A stretch of DNA of 64,000 nt from Amphiura filiformis (taxonomy: Eukaryota > Echinodermata > Ophiuroidea > Amphilepidida > Amphiuridae): the NCBI RefSeq assembly GCF_039555335.1, contig NC_092642.1, positions 61,855,776 to 61,919,775 of the forward strand, read 5' to 3'. Shown here in pieces: positions 42,036 to 57,000 of the stretch. A model generated the notes under the pieces. It had not been told where the DNA came from and searched no databases. It saw nothing but the letters and a program-made list of their open reading frames with translations. The position numbers and the translations under genes were made by a program. Numbering within the stretch: position 1 is the stretch's first letter; every line of letters starts with the position of its first letter.

Positions 42036-45000
42036 CATTTTTTTTAAAATAAAAAAAAATTTTGGTAAAAAAAAAGAAAAAGAAGTCTAGGGTCGGGCAT
42101 ATTTTTAGGGTCGGTCGGGTTACCCCAATCAAACAATTTTTTTAGGCCTTTTCAGCTGAAGATCCATTATAGAATATGGAAAGATAAATTAAAAACAAGG
42201 AATCAAATGTTAAGGGATGAGCCTATAGGAATAACGACCAAACAAAGAAATTCTTGTTTATGCATTAATATTGTAGTCTTTCAACCCTTTCACAACTTCA
42301 GCTGTGTAACTTACAAAAATTCCCGCTAAAAAGTGGTTCTTTTAATTTTAGAAAATACATTAATAATCGCATTGGACTTTTCGTACTGATCGTACTATAG
42401 TGACCACCAGCCTATAATGTTCTAATCACACTATAGACTGGGATTACATTTGACGTCATTGCCAGGCAATTGGTCTCTATTGTTCCTTGCCCGGAAATAT
42501 GCCCACGCAGTCAGGGACCGTGCTTTTAAAACACCCGCCAGATCACAATAAGGCCATTGAACTGTGTAGTGGCCATACGTACTCGATGAAGTATAACGGT
42601 AGCACGTTCCCTTACCGACTCATTATTAATGTGTGGAAAGGGGTCAGGGGCGGTATTCTGATCATTCTAATCCTTTCTTTTGAGGTCAATAGATAAAAGA
42701 AAGGCCTTGAACACAGGTGCTTGGTTGTAGATAATATTTAATCATCAAAGCTGCTGGCATAAGAAATTTCGAGGAGGCAGCGCTTATCATTTCTTGTAAT
42801 CACAATCTAATGTGGTACTCACTACATATAGAAGGCCGGGCGGGTCTGCAAATTAGTGCATGAAGCTAGTAAAGATATAGCTTCATGTTCAGTTTAATCA
42901 ATTAAAATACTATGGCTGGATATCAAAAAAATCGTGAGGCATTCTTTCTTGTTATGGACGACAAGTATTAATTTTTATATTATTATGACAAAATTCAGTC
43001 CCTTCTCAATTGAATAGGCTCCGAGATTAGACTTTCCTTTCCAAAAATAAATTATATGGCCTAGAGGACATGATATAGGCCTAATCTAAACCCATATTCG
43101 GTATCCAGAAACCTTCACAGTCCGAGCGGCGTTTAAAATCTGTTCATCACATGCAGTCCGATTTGGTATCTATGGTTTCATCAAAGTCTTGAGAACTAAT
43201 TTGGATGGTATGTTGGTTAACAAAAACGATACTGTTAAAAATAGCGGTATTTATGTAAGCGACGTATCTATTGTGTAAAATGCATTGAAAATTGTCGGCT
43301 AAAGAGGGCATAAATTAAAATCGCGAAGTGTAATAGCAACAATAATTATCTACATTCCAAGCGGAAACGCTTTTCAAAAACATACCACCTTTTTCGGGCA
43401 ATCGCTGAAACCGAAATATGAAATTCCAGGCCATCTGTAAAAAAGTGCGTGAGCAGAAATGACCATGAACTTGGGGCACGAAACAAGTGTTTATATTGGT
43501 GTCAGGCCTTTCATAGTGATACAATAATTAGCCCCCAATAATGGCTTTCATTTGAACCATTATTTGTTAAACTGCGATTTTTACTTTTTGAGAAATCAAT
43601 GAATGTATCAAAAAACTTTTCGAAAGTCGATTTAAAATGGCCTAATCCGTTAAATCAACAGACTACTAAGACTTCACAGTCCCTGTATATATATTCACGA
43701 GGGCCGAACGTTTGATCTTCTGTGTCCAACAAATAATGCCAGCATTGCATGCTTTCGTGTTACTTTGCTTATCTTCATGTTTTCCCAAAAGACCATAAAA
43801 ATTTGTGGTATGTGCATAAGTTTCTTATGATGCTCTTTGTGGAACAATTTGCCCTCATTAATCAGTCTATAATATCGAATTGATTAATTCGAATTAAACA
43901 ATTCATTGATGTTAGCACTGGGTAGTAGCCATTACTGCCAGTAGACAGGAAGTCTAGAAAGTTGACCTCAACGCTGTAGGTGGTCTTCCTGTACTTTTGA
44001 ATGGGACAGCAGTAACCTTGGACAGATTTTTTTCTAAGTTTGTGAGAGCATAACAAGACTATCCGTCGATGGATTTTTATTTCCGTTGGTAGATATTTTT
44101 TAATAAAGTTTTTCATAACATATTAAAAAGGCAGAGACTCCTGATGTATAATAAATTAGCTAGGTAAGTTTTGAGTAACCTTGATGAAAATTATCAAAAA
44201 AGTGCCTATTCAATTGTGTAGGTACGGGCCATCACCTGTCACTTGGTAGTCTTGTAACATGTCTAATGGCGCTGCCCATGGCCACTCAATGAATTGTTTA
44301 ATTCGAATTTATCAATTCGATATTATAGACTGTTAATGTATGATGCTGGGACTTTACCTGTTGACAAGTAGTCTGTGGTTATCAGCCTATAATTCAAAGA
44401 AATATTTGTTTCATTGTTCTAGCAATTGGGTCACATTTAGAATGGGTCACAATTTACAATCAACATTTGTCGGTAGTCCGAAGGGTTGTTAGTCCAATAA
44501 CCAAATAACTTTGTTATAAACCCTAACCTTTAACATAACGCTAACCTATTATCACCAAAGCCCAGATCCTAACCCAAACCTTAACCCTAACCCAAAACAT
44601 AACCATAACTCTAATCCTAACACTTGCCCTAATCTAACCATATCCTTAACACTTGCCCTAACCCCAATGCTAACCTTAACCTTATCCCTAAACCTAATCC
44701 TAACTTAAAATCCCCTAAACCCTAACTTTAACCCTAAATGCCAAGGAAAAGGAGATATAGGCAATTCAGTGTGTGACCATTGTTCTGGTATGACTGTTAA
44801 CCTTTACCTTCCTACCTTACAGATCAAAGCATTGTACTCCTTTGAGCATGCTATCATTCTAATTGACTCACCACCTGAGGACGTAGTAGGAAAGGCAGAA
44901 GACCTGGCAAGGTTAGTATAATACTGTATAGCCCATATATATGGTAATTGTATTGTACTCCTTTGAGCATGCTATCATTCTAATTAATTCACCACCTGAG

Positions 45001-48000
45001 ATGATAGTAGGAAAGGCAGAAGAGCTGGCAAGGTTAATAAATGCTCTGACCAGTTTAGAATATGTTACTAAAATGTGTTATCACTTGAGTAGAGCTACTT
45101 AGGCTTCCATGGAAGTGAGCCCACATACATATCAGAAGCTCCTATGTTCCACCTCGGGGCTTTTTAGACGAGCAAGCAATGTTAGACAAGAAAACCAGTT
45201 TCAAACGGCCAGGTTCTGAACTAAGACATATGGAGTTTGGGGTGTTGCTGTCCTGGTTCTGTGGAATATGCCATTCGTCAACATATTTAAGCTTCTCTAA
45301 CAACAGAGCACTTCAAGAGCTGAAGACTGTTATGTTTAATGTTGCCTTTGAAGGACTTAAGTAAGGATAAGATATTTCTGAAGTTGTTTTTCACTGATGT
45401 GAATCAGAGGATATGGTCAAAGAAGTGTGCAATATTTTGATATTCTATTGTTATCTCGACGAGTCACTGGTGTGATGTCAGTGTACATTTCACTGGACGC
45501 AGCTTCAAATTGCACACACACACTCCGACATGTAATGGCCTCCAAACGTGGATGCCGTTTAGGACTATGCAAATGTGGCCATCTGAATCGGTACTCAATT
45601 GACATACCAAAAACGTTTTCCGCCATTTATTGTGTGTATGAAATTTTACCTGCGGTTCTGTGAATGTTATATCTCACGTACGAAAGAGGATGTATTTGAA
45701 TATATGAATACAAAACCCACCCAAGTCCATACGTTGGCCAAATTGAGTTAAGCATGGGGAATTGTTGCTATACATAGGCCTGTCATATGTATGAAAGAAC
45801 AACTCAAATTCATCATCTGTGTCTATTGAGCATGTGAGAAATAGCACGTATGACAGAACCACCCAATTCCGTGATTTAAGTCTTGTAACACATTGATTGA
45901 AATCCAGTATGTATAAAAAGTCCACTTATAACACATTCATTGCTGAAAAATGAAAAAAAAAAAAAAAATGGGTTTAATAAAGGAACGTATGTGGTTTATA
46001 TTACATGGCAGAATGCTTATCAACATTATACATACCTGTGTGCTTTATTTTGTATTATCTTACTAGTGGTAATCTCATTCCAACGTTGTTGTCTTTGTAT
46101 ATGATTCAAAAACCACCCAAGTCCAAAATTTAAAATGAACCCTACAAAGTCCCTGAAATGCTAATCGTCATACTTTATACAGTTTAATCCACTCATTTGC
46201 ACGTAAAACTTACCATATTGACCAGGTAAATCTAACTTAAGGAATTAAAATGATACACATATTTTCTCTCAAAATCACTTCCCATGGACTTGGGTGGGTT
46301 TTGTATTCATGTATTCATTTGTTAAATACATTGCACATGCAATGACAGTCATTTGCAGACCTCCTTGAACTGAGGACAATCCTCATTGCAGAGAGGTTCA
46401 TGATTTGAATGTGAAAAATGAGCGTGTCCTCGTTTGTTGGCAAACACCTATGAACATATAAGTTTAAAGACAGAAGATAGAAGAAGAAAATTAACTGCGT
46501 CGACATTTGATGAAAGAAGCGAAGAATAATTATAATGTCGTAAAAGAATATTTTATTACACGAATATTGATGTCACTGACCCACCAAGAGTACTAATACT
46601 ATTTTTAAGATTTTACATAAATTCAGTATTCTTATAAGAGTCAAATAAGTTAAATTTTGTTTTTGTTTTTGTTTTTTTATTCTTAGTTGTTTTTCTCAGG
46701 GTATGACTCATTATGTCCTGAGAGTGGAGTTTGTCCGTGCTGAGTACAAAGGCGAGAGAAATGGTCTCACCGAAGTCAATCCAAGCAGGTACGTACAAAT
46801 CTTTTATTTGCTTGTTGTTTCTGTTTCAGGTTTGTTTGTCTGTTTGTTTGATGGGATATGTCATGTGAGTGTGTCTGGGCTCATTTTATAGAAATTCGTT
46901 GTTCTTGAATTTATTTATTTCTTTTACTCTTTTTTCCTTTCCTCTCTTCTTTTCTTTTTTTTTCTTCTTTTTTTATTAATCTCTATCTCTCACATTTTTC
47001 TTTTCTTGAGTGTGGTTATCTTCTTTCTTTCACTTTGTTTGTTTGACTGCAAGCATATTTGTGTTTTTTGGGGGTATTTTTTGTATTATAAAAGACTATA
47101 TCATGTATGGTATTTTGGTTAGTTCTTCATTATGAAGGAACATATTATGCATATATTTGCAATATGTTAGGGTTAGGGGTCAGATATTATATTTGCATAA
47201 TATGTTCCTTCATAATGAAGGATATACCAGTAGTTTCAGGCTATGCTCAATTATAGGAAAATAAAAGTGCCACAATTATTGAGTTAGATTTTTTGTTATT
47301 TAAATTTGTGTACCTGCAAGCATCACTGACAAGCAAGGGGCTGACCAAGTATATTTTTGTTTTTCAGAACTGATTTGTGGGTGTATGCAGTCCATGACAA
47401 AACAGGTGAATTTGCCAAGTATTGGGACATTAAGAGGTAAGTTAATGATTGGGTAAAAGTTTTTATGGGATGGATGGCTTGTCATACATTGTCAAGTTGA
47501 TGATTGGGTCAACTTTTTTATGGGGTGGATGGCTTGTCATACACTGTCTGCATGGTTGATGATTGGGTTACTTTTTTATGGGATGGATGGCTTGTCATAC
47601 ATTGTCAAGTTGATGATTGGGTCAACTTTTTTATGGAATGGATGGCTTGTCATACTTTGTCTGCATGGGTTGATGATTGGGTTACTCTTTATGGGATGGA
47701 TGGCTTGTCATACATTGTCAAGTTGATGATTGGGTCAACCTTTTTATGGGATGGATGGCTTGTCATACATTGTCTGCATGGGTTGATGATTGGGTTACTT
47801 TTTATGGGATGGATGGCTTGTCATACATTGTCTGCATGGGAAGTTGATGATTGTGTTACTTTTTATGGGATGGATGGCTTGTCATACATCGTCTGCATGG
47901 GTAGAACAAAATATTGATAATCCTTTTATCACCTAGATGCAACAGCCAGCCAGCACAACATGTGACATAAAACATTTAGACGGGGTATAAAGCGTTCCAA

Positions 48001-51000
48001 TAACATTCAAAACATACATTTGAAAACATGATGCAAAACATTTTATGTTATTAATTATTGACAAAATATCTTGCAAAAATGTTTGGCAAAACATATTTTA
48101 CAATAACATTTTGACAACATTGTTTCATAGAAAACGTTTTGAAAATGTTTTCATGACTTAAATATAGCCTGACATGTAAATGTTATTAAAATGCATTTAG
48201 AACATGTTTATAATTTATTTAAACCTTTTTGTGGGAATGAACTATAAAGGTGATAGGGTGATAGAGCGTGATGCATTCTAGTCCTGAAGACTTTTTGGTT
48301 AAGTAGTCTGCATTACTACTGAATAGTAATGAGATCATTTGCATATCTTGAGCGTGATACCATTAATCAATTTGACCACCTTAATGCCTGTGAGCTTCAA
48401 AAGTGGGTATTATGATGAAGCATAATGAAATAGACAAGATTGATGTCAATTTATTTGCATATTCATGAATATCAATTTGCATATATTTCTCAAATAAAGT
48501 ATGATTCATCAGCTCTTCCAATTTTTTTAATCAATTCCTTCTGTTCATTTTTTAAGGTGAAAAAGCATGATGAGTTTCGTACTGTAAAATTGTGTGTGAA
48601 ATTTATAACAGAAATACATTTGTATTCATTACAGTGCTTGGGATGCTAACACAGTCAAAGACCAATGCTTACCTATAATATCCCCATTAGCAGATGGAGA
48701 ATCCCCTGGTACCAGAGTAGAATCCCCTGGTATCAGACCTGCTCATATCCGCAAAGATTACCTCTACCCGTACGCCTCCTATGTAGGATGGGCTGTCCTT
48801 GCAATGGCATGTTTGGTCTTCCTGGCAGCACTCATATGTCTCTTTATACTCTATGAATCATGGGATAGGTGAGTAGAGGTTTTTGATGTAAAGTGAGGTT
48901 AACCCTATGAGAACTACCTGCCGATTGGCCAAAAAAAGTTTTCATTATCAATTGGACCAATCAGCAATATTGTTAGAATAATTTCACCACACACAAAAAA
49001 AATGGGGTGAATTATTTGCATAGCTCTATTCTGATTGGTGATTCAAGTGAAGATATAATGTAATTGACCAATCAGAGCCAACCATACGCCTCATACATAG
49101 GATGGGCTGTCCTTGCTATGGCATGTTTGGTCTTCCTGGCAGCACTGATATGTCTCTTTATACTCTATGAATCATGGGATAGGTGAGTAGAGGTTTTTCA
49201 TTACGTTTCACTACCTGAAGAGAATTAATCAAAAATTGAATTTCCTCCTGAGGTTAGTATCAGTCAATAGATTGACCAGATCAGCAGGCTGTCATTATAG
49301 CTAGAGGCAGTATATGACACACATGGGTCAATGAGTTACTTAAACATTAACTTGTGTGGTATTTAGTTCCCAGGAAGTGAGATTTGCGTGAGGCAATTTG
49401 TGGTGAAATGTTGATCCCTCACTATAAGAGTTATTACCATCGATTTGGTTGAAGAAGGAGGTGAGACATGATCAATTCTGTTGAGGCAGTGAAACCTAAT
49501 GTGATGTAAAGTGAGGGTAATTTGAATGTACATAATCTGGGTCTCAGCTAGAATTTGGCAAGTGCCCGTCATTTTCTTCAAAACTGCCTGGCCAACATTT
49601 GACCCTGAAAACATAAGCCAGACCTTGGTCTCTTCAGTCTGTTCAAAAAGCTAAATTGCTATAGCTTGGTTTATCATATTTATTAGTATGGTCTTCTTTT
49701 GAGTTCACATAACATATTAACCCCCTGAGCACCACCTGCCGATCTAGCATTGCATCTGATTGGTCAATTACATGATACCTTCACTTTAATCACCAATCAG
49801 AATGGAGCTTTGCAAATAATTCAACCCAATTTTGTTGCATAGTGAAATTATTCTAACAATGTTGCTGATTGGTCCAATTGATAATGAAATTTTTTTTTTT
49901 GGCCAATCGGCAGGTAGTTCTCGTGGGGATAAAGGATTAATTATTGGTATAATATTATATCACAGGGCTAGCTAATACCTTGTACATAATGCAAAACACA
50001 ACTTAAATCGATAACAACTTTTGCCCAGCGTAAACACAGTATATATTCTTCACTTATGATATCAAGAGGTGAAATATTTTGTGCTATTTTCTGTCAATGT
50101 TGTTTGTTCCAGATATTTAATTGAGAGGACACGATTTATGCAAGCTATAATGATGGGAAGATCTAAATATGTTGACGCTGCTGTTCGTAAGTATAGCAAC
50201 CGTATTGTCTGTAGCCTGTCTCGAGTTGAGAGTAATGCGATGTTTGATATGGCAGTGACTGATTTAAATTGCATGTGTTAACCTATCACACGTAGAAGGT
50301 GATTTGTCCATACACTGGCAACGCAACCACATAATCGCATTGATCAATGCCGATTTGAATCAGCCACTCCGAAATATAATTTGGCGATACTCTCAACTTG
50401 AGACGAAACACAATATACGAAAAAAATTCTGACAAGGAACCTCGGGACATTCACTTTATTGTAGCGGCTTCAGAAGCTCATTAAAGCCATAATGTATGAT
50501 CTTATAATAATGGAACCTGATTTTTTGGCATATTTGTAATGTTTAGACATGTCCCAACATGCACCTAAATGGAACCAGCCAAATGTGTTGTATTACTTTA
50601 TATACTCCCATAAGCTCCCTATTTGCAGGTCTAGATATATATTGCGAGCACAGCAAAAGAACCTCGGGATATTCGCCTTCTGTTAGTAGCTGAGTGTTCT
50701 CCTTCAGAAGCTTATTAACAGTAGAGAAGCTGACCTCACCAAAAATTTGCATATTCACATATCTGCATTTCCATACCATTTTCCTAAGCCTTTTTTTTTT
50801 AAATTTTGGTCAAATTACTGCAAGATATATAAATTTCACGGCCAAATATGCAAACTATCGGCAGCCTAAGTTTACCAAATTTCATGTTGCATTTTTATTT
50901 ACATTTTTTTTTCAATCAATTAACATAACCAGCATAAATGTGTGGGGATCAAAGGTCATTCAACCAAGATGAAAATAGCATGTGGTGAAATCAGACCATC

Positions 51001-54000
51001 CTCCTTGAAGATAATGGGCTATTCCATTTAAAATCCACACTACCCCTGTGGAAGATTTATCTAAAGTCTGCCATAGAGGTAGTATCAATTTTGAATAGAA
51101 TAGACAATTGGGCAACTTCCATTTGTAATACTCACTCCAGTTCTGGAAGATATCGGTAAAGCCATAATACAGGGGGAGTATAGGTTTCAAAATGATTACC
51201 TCTGTCCAATTACATTTGAAAAACATACTCCTCCTCTGGAAGATATTTTCAAAATCTTCCACAGTGGTAGGGTGGATTTCAAATGGAATAGCCCAATAAT
51301 CATTGATTATGTCTTTGTTTCTTTCAGTTACTGATCATTGGGATTATGACGCGCCAATATCTTTGGATTATATGACAGAGAAACGTCAATTGTTTGAATC
51401 ACAGGTAGGGCTTGTTTGTGTAACTGGTCGCTCTGTGTAGAGACACATGGGACCTGATGGGACCAGGCTCAAACAAAATGCTCAAACCAGGCTAAAAAGC
51501 TTATCACAGGAAGCTTATATGTGACACAATCTGGTCCATGGGGGCCAAAGGAGAAGTGTTGTAGTCGAGTCCTCAATGTCCGAGTCCGAGTCCTTGGTGT
51601 TCGAGTCCGAGTCTGAGTCCCTGCCAATTTTTGATGTCCGAGTCCCAGTCCGAGTCCTCAATGTCCGAGTCCGAGTCCTTATGTATCAAATTCAAGCGCT
51701 AGGCTTTGCACCAATTATATTAAAGGGATCAGCAAGCCGGTCATGTTATGTTTTGCCTATTATCATTGTTTATGAATTAATAAACATACCTGGTCTGTTT
51801 AAAGTACAAAAAACCTCTCCGTTATAAAGAAATAAAATTAAAATATCTTTAAATTTCCCGGTATCGGTATCATTTCTTGACGTCACTACAGCCTAAGTAG
51901 CGATACAGCTGAGTGGGCAATGCTAGTTTTTCCTATGAGGTTATCCACTTCACTCATGTGTGACTTCTAACAAAAGGAGCAGGTACCTGTAGTATTCCTG
52001 ATTCAAACCAATTCAAGGCATGACCTCGAAGATAACTGCATGACTTTAGCGGGCTATTTTGAAACAGTCATGGTTGCACATGTACGTTAATTGTTTTCAA
52101 TTTTCCTGTTACATTTCGCGCTTATTTCTGTGTTGCCAATATCGCTTATCACACTACCTAAGCGCCCATGCAATGTGTGTAATGTGATGTCACTACAGCC
52201 CAAGTATCAAAACATGGTGACTTCCACTGATGACTTAAAATCAATTAATTACACTAATTAGCAAAAGTGTTTGATTCTCAAAATACTGTCAATTTCGATA
52301 CACCCGAGTACACAGATATTGTGTTATATTACACGGTTGAGTGCATAACATCATAAGAGCTGTGTGAGATCTGGAAAATAGATATCTGTGATTGGTTTTT
52401 GTCCAAACCTCAAGTGTTCCCTTCATCCAATCAGAATTTTTTTTATATCAAACGAAAGCTAACAATTCCCCCTAAAACACTTTTTTACATTAGGTCAACA
52501 GATAATGCAATTCAATGTTATAGCAAGGCGAATGTGGTAAATCTGTTGAAAACTACCTATCTAAGCAGGCACATTTTTTTGACCAAAATGTAGGTTTTAA
52601 AAGTCAAAACCTCAAGTGTTCCTTACAATATTTTTCAAATTTTATGTCATAAAATGAAAACTAGAGCACACTTATATTGGCCATATACTATATAGCTTCA
52701 TTAGAACAGAGCAATGGTCAATTCTCTTTAAATTGCAAATCTTGTGCAAAAAGTTACTGATTTCGCCTGTTTTGTCATACGGTTGTAAATTCAATGAACT
52801 ATGACTTTGCTAAAGAGCGCTTACAAATTGATATGATTCAGTAGGGGCCCCAAGAAAATGATCATATCACATATATTTAATAAGCATGCTGGTCTGTATG
52901 AAAAGAAAAGAAACAGATTACCTTGTTTAAAATCTAGCATTAGAGAACAAGCTATGATGGTGTCTTATAAACAAAAGTGCTTTTGTTAGGAAGCTGGTGT
53001 CGACCCTCCCTAATATAAAACCTAAGCCCTAATCCTAATGCTCTCCATGCTAGCCATAGGCTTCAACATAAAAAGTCCAAGTTTTGAGATATTTTTTCAA
53101 AATATGAAGAGCTTTCTTAAGAGCCACTGAACCAATACTAGGCTTGTTTGTACTCATTCTAATGCATTTTTCATGCTGATTCCATATATGCTTATTAAAA
53201 TGTACAATTCTGAAATTTTTGAATTTTTAGAAAAAAAATGGAACTTGTCGTCTGCAATCGACACCCGCGTGGAGAGGGATAGCATACACAGAACCCTATC
53301 CTAAACATAACCTTGGCTATAATCCTAACCCTATCCCTAACACTAACCCTAATGCTAACTCTAACCCTAACCTGAAATTCCCTACACAGGAAGTGATCAT
53401 GGACTTCTTTTCTGAACATCCCTGGCCTCTGGTTGCAGAACAGAAACAGCGCCAGTTTGAAACCCAGGTAGGTCTTGCATGCTTTCTTTTAAAAAGATTG
53501 TTGTGCATATTGTGAGGTTGCATGTATCGTTCGCGTTGTGCGTAACATGATATATGCGCAGCGATCTCATGCATCGACGCAATGCGATATACCCAGCTAA
53601 CACACTACGTTTTCACGACATTCGCTGACGTTGGACTTAGGTTGTCATTTACGTTGTAAATACGTAAATCTGTAAACTCGTATTCGTGTAGTGACAACGT
53701 TATTTTCGACGTTGATTTTTGGATGTTGATATAACATCATTATGACGTTGTAATGACGTTGTTTCGACGTTGATGCAATGTTTGACCAGACCTGATGACA
53801 ACGTTTGAATAATACGTTCAGAAAACGTTACACAAATACGTATCTGAAAAAAAATTTAGATATTGACACCATGGAATGTAAATTCTTCCATTCCAAGGAG
53901 ATTGTTGTCCAGCCAAAATTTTCTGAATGTGTCTTTTGACGATCACCTTTAGGCGTGAAACTCAAAGTAACGACTTCTATTCCTGAAGTTCTAAACTTTA

Positions 54001-57000
54001 AATTTTAATACGCTCTCCCTTTTGGGATTGAGCATCATTGTTGCCGGATGTTAATATAATGTCATAATCACGTTGTCACGACGTATAAAGCACATGGTTA
54101 AAACGTGGTTTAAAAGTCATGAACTGACCCAGATACAACATCATCTATGGACGTCCTTAGATATAACATCATAGTGACGTTGTTTCGACGTTCACAACTT
54201 GACGTCGAAACAACGTCATAATGATCTTACATTAACGTTCGGAAATAACGGAAATTTCACGACACGAATACGAGTTCACAGATTACGTACTTACAACGTC
54301 CATATATTACGTTTGTACGACTTTATATACCTTTTAGACAACGTTGTAACAACGAAAAATTGTTAGCTGGGTAGTACCACTGCGGTGAAGGATTCACCAA
54401 TTTCATACACAGGAGTAACTGATTGAACTTTGCAATAAAAGTGGATGTAGGTTACATTCAAACAAGATTTTACAGTTAATCTGTTTAAGAATGATAATAA
54501 ACGTATTGGAACAAATCATCATTCTACCGCTTTGTTCCCCTTAAAATTATGGTATCACCTATGTGCTAAAGGATACTTTATTCTCATAAAGCATTACCTA
54601 GGAATAATATCATGGTGTCAAATAAAAATGGCTCCCTTATAAGATATGCATTGTGTACCGCCAAATATTAAAATTAAATCTGTTAACAGTCCTGTACATA
54701 GATAACATAAAGTTGATAATGTAAAATTGACTTACATTACATTGGCGCAGCCATTTGTAGTTGGTGCCAGGATGTCTGGCATTCCGCATGTGGCTTGAAG
54801 CTCTGCGGGCGGTATTCTTGTAGTTTTCAATGGCAAGATGAGTAAATCTTAAATCTCTCGATAAAGTTTTTAAAGAAATTGTTTTGTGCTTTGTATGTGA
54901 AACTCGGAATCGCCCAATGCTCAGAACGTCCAATGCTCAGAATTTTTGCAGTAAGCTGTTTATCAAAAAGTCATGATTTATTTTCAAAATTCTCAAATTC
55001 ATTTTTGTGTGTAGCTGAAAATAATCCAAACATCTGGCAATAGGTGGTCTGCCAGAGGAGGCTTAAAGGCATTCCTACAATGCACTATGATTGGGAAATT
55101 TGATCAATATAACCTAATTTTAAAGGCAAAGTCCCCATTGCCACACACACAAAATGGTAATTTTAAAACTGCAGCCAACAAGCTAATAGTTGAGACTTAG
55201 GACTGATATTTGATTTTCTTACAGGAAACATTCATATTGTCCCACTGCATTAATTTTATTCCTAAGTCTCGATGTTATGAATGTTAAATAATAGGATGAA
55301 AACACCAGATATTTGCACATAATTCCAATGCAAGGCATGATCAACTGTACCACATGTGTACAAAAGCCAGACATACAAGGTCAGAAACCCCATTGGGTTG
55401 TGGGAATGTCTTTAAACATCCTCTGGTGGTCTGCTAATGGCTGCCTCCATGAGCTATAATCAATAATATATTATCGACTTTATATTATCTATGTACAGGA
55501 CTGGTTAACTTGATCTGTCCACATACAATAAACATAATGAATGAATGAATGAATGAATGAATGAATGAATGAATGAATGAATGAATATGTCATTCTGTAC
55601 ATTGGGTTCATGCAATATGGCAATAGCTGCCATGTGTAACATTTTCAGCTGTGTACAATATAGAATGCAGAATTTGTCAAATGTCTATAGGGCAGCTATT
55701 GCAGATATAAGGAAGCTACTGCAGATAGGGTTCATCTGCAATAGCTGCCAGGTGTCATATTTTAGATGTATGTACAATATAGAATGCAGAAGTTGTCAAA
55801 TATCTATAGGGCAGCTATTGCTAATAGAGCCTTCCACTAACCACTCAATATGTTTTTTTTCCACAAGATGCAAAGCAGTTGTCATATCTAAAATTATTCT
55901 TGTATTTTCATTTATCTTAACTTCTGCACAGGAAATGACCATGGACTTGTTTGCTGAATACAGTGATGGTTACATCCCCAGTGACGAAGCTATCCTTTCC
56001 ATAATTCGCTCAAAAACCTCCGGGACTGAAGTACAGACTATCGTAGATCGTGGGGAATTCGAAGAGGATGACAATGAGATGGTCAGCACCACAAGAGATT
56101 TCAATGCAGTATTCGGCGCGACCGAAGACCGCAATGTGGTATTTGGCGCGACCGGAGACCGCAATGGAGTGTACAGCATCACCAAAGAGGTTACTACCTC
56201 CTACGATGTCGTTGATGTACCTGCTGATAGAGATGATAAACTGCTCTTGGCTAAAGGCAAGGGGAAAGGCAGCCTGAAGACAACAGACAAGGACAGACAT
56301 GTAGTCATCAAGTCAGGAAGCCTGAAGACAGCAGACAAGGACAAACATGTAGTCATCAAGACAAAGACACCAGGAAGCCTGGAGACAGCAGACAAGGACA
56401 GACATGTAGTCATCAAGACAGGAAGCCTGAAGACAGCAGACAAGGACAAACATGTAGTCATCAAGACAAAGACACCAGGAAGCCTGGAGACAGCAGACAA
56501 GGACAGACATGTAGTCATCAAGACAGGAAGCCTGAAGACAACAGACAAGGACAAACATGTAGTCATCAAGGCAAAGACACCTGGAAGCCTGGAGACAACA
56601 GACAAAGCCAGACATGTAGTCATTGAGACAAAGACACCAGGAGGCAAGATCCAAACTGTCGAAAAGGTCTCTGTGTCAAAGGAAAAAGGTGGGGACATCA
56701 CACGCGTAGTCAAGACAGAGGTAGCAGGAAGCAAGATCAAGACTGTTGAGAAGGCATCGGTGAAGAAGGCTAAAGGTGAAGCCATCACACACGTTGTCAG
56801 AACAGAGGCTCCAGCAAGCAATATCAAAACGGTTGAGGTTTCAGTAACGAAGGAAAAAGGTGGGGATATCACAGGCATAGTCAAGTCAGATGCAAGAGGA
56901 AGCAAGATCAAGACTGTTGAGAAGACCTCAGTGAAGAAGGGCAAAGGTGAAGCTGTCACACACGTTGTCAGAACAGAGGCTCCAGTAAGCAATATCAAAA

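Noticed and set aside
44951..45037. Alternative exon 22b
   Set aside because: The frame is broken by the ATGATAG change and both splice signals are poor.
46699..46788. Exon 23 starting after the AG at 46698-46699
   Set aside because: It would give an immediate in-frame stop with exon 22's phase.
47504..47917. 137-codon open frame
   Set aside because: It is a product of the 60-bp intronic minisatellite and has no splice context.
55581..55931. Open frame starting with Met upstream of exon 29
   Set aside because: This part lies over an intronic direct repeat and begins at the (AATG)n tract; the acceptor at 55931 and phase match to exon 28 explain the exon.
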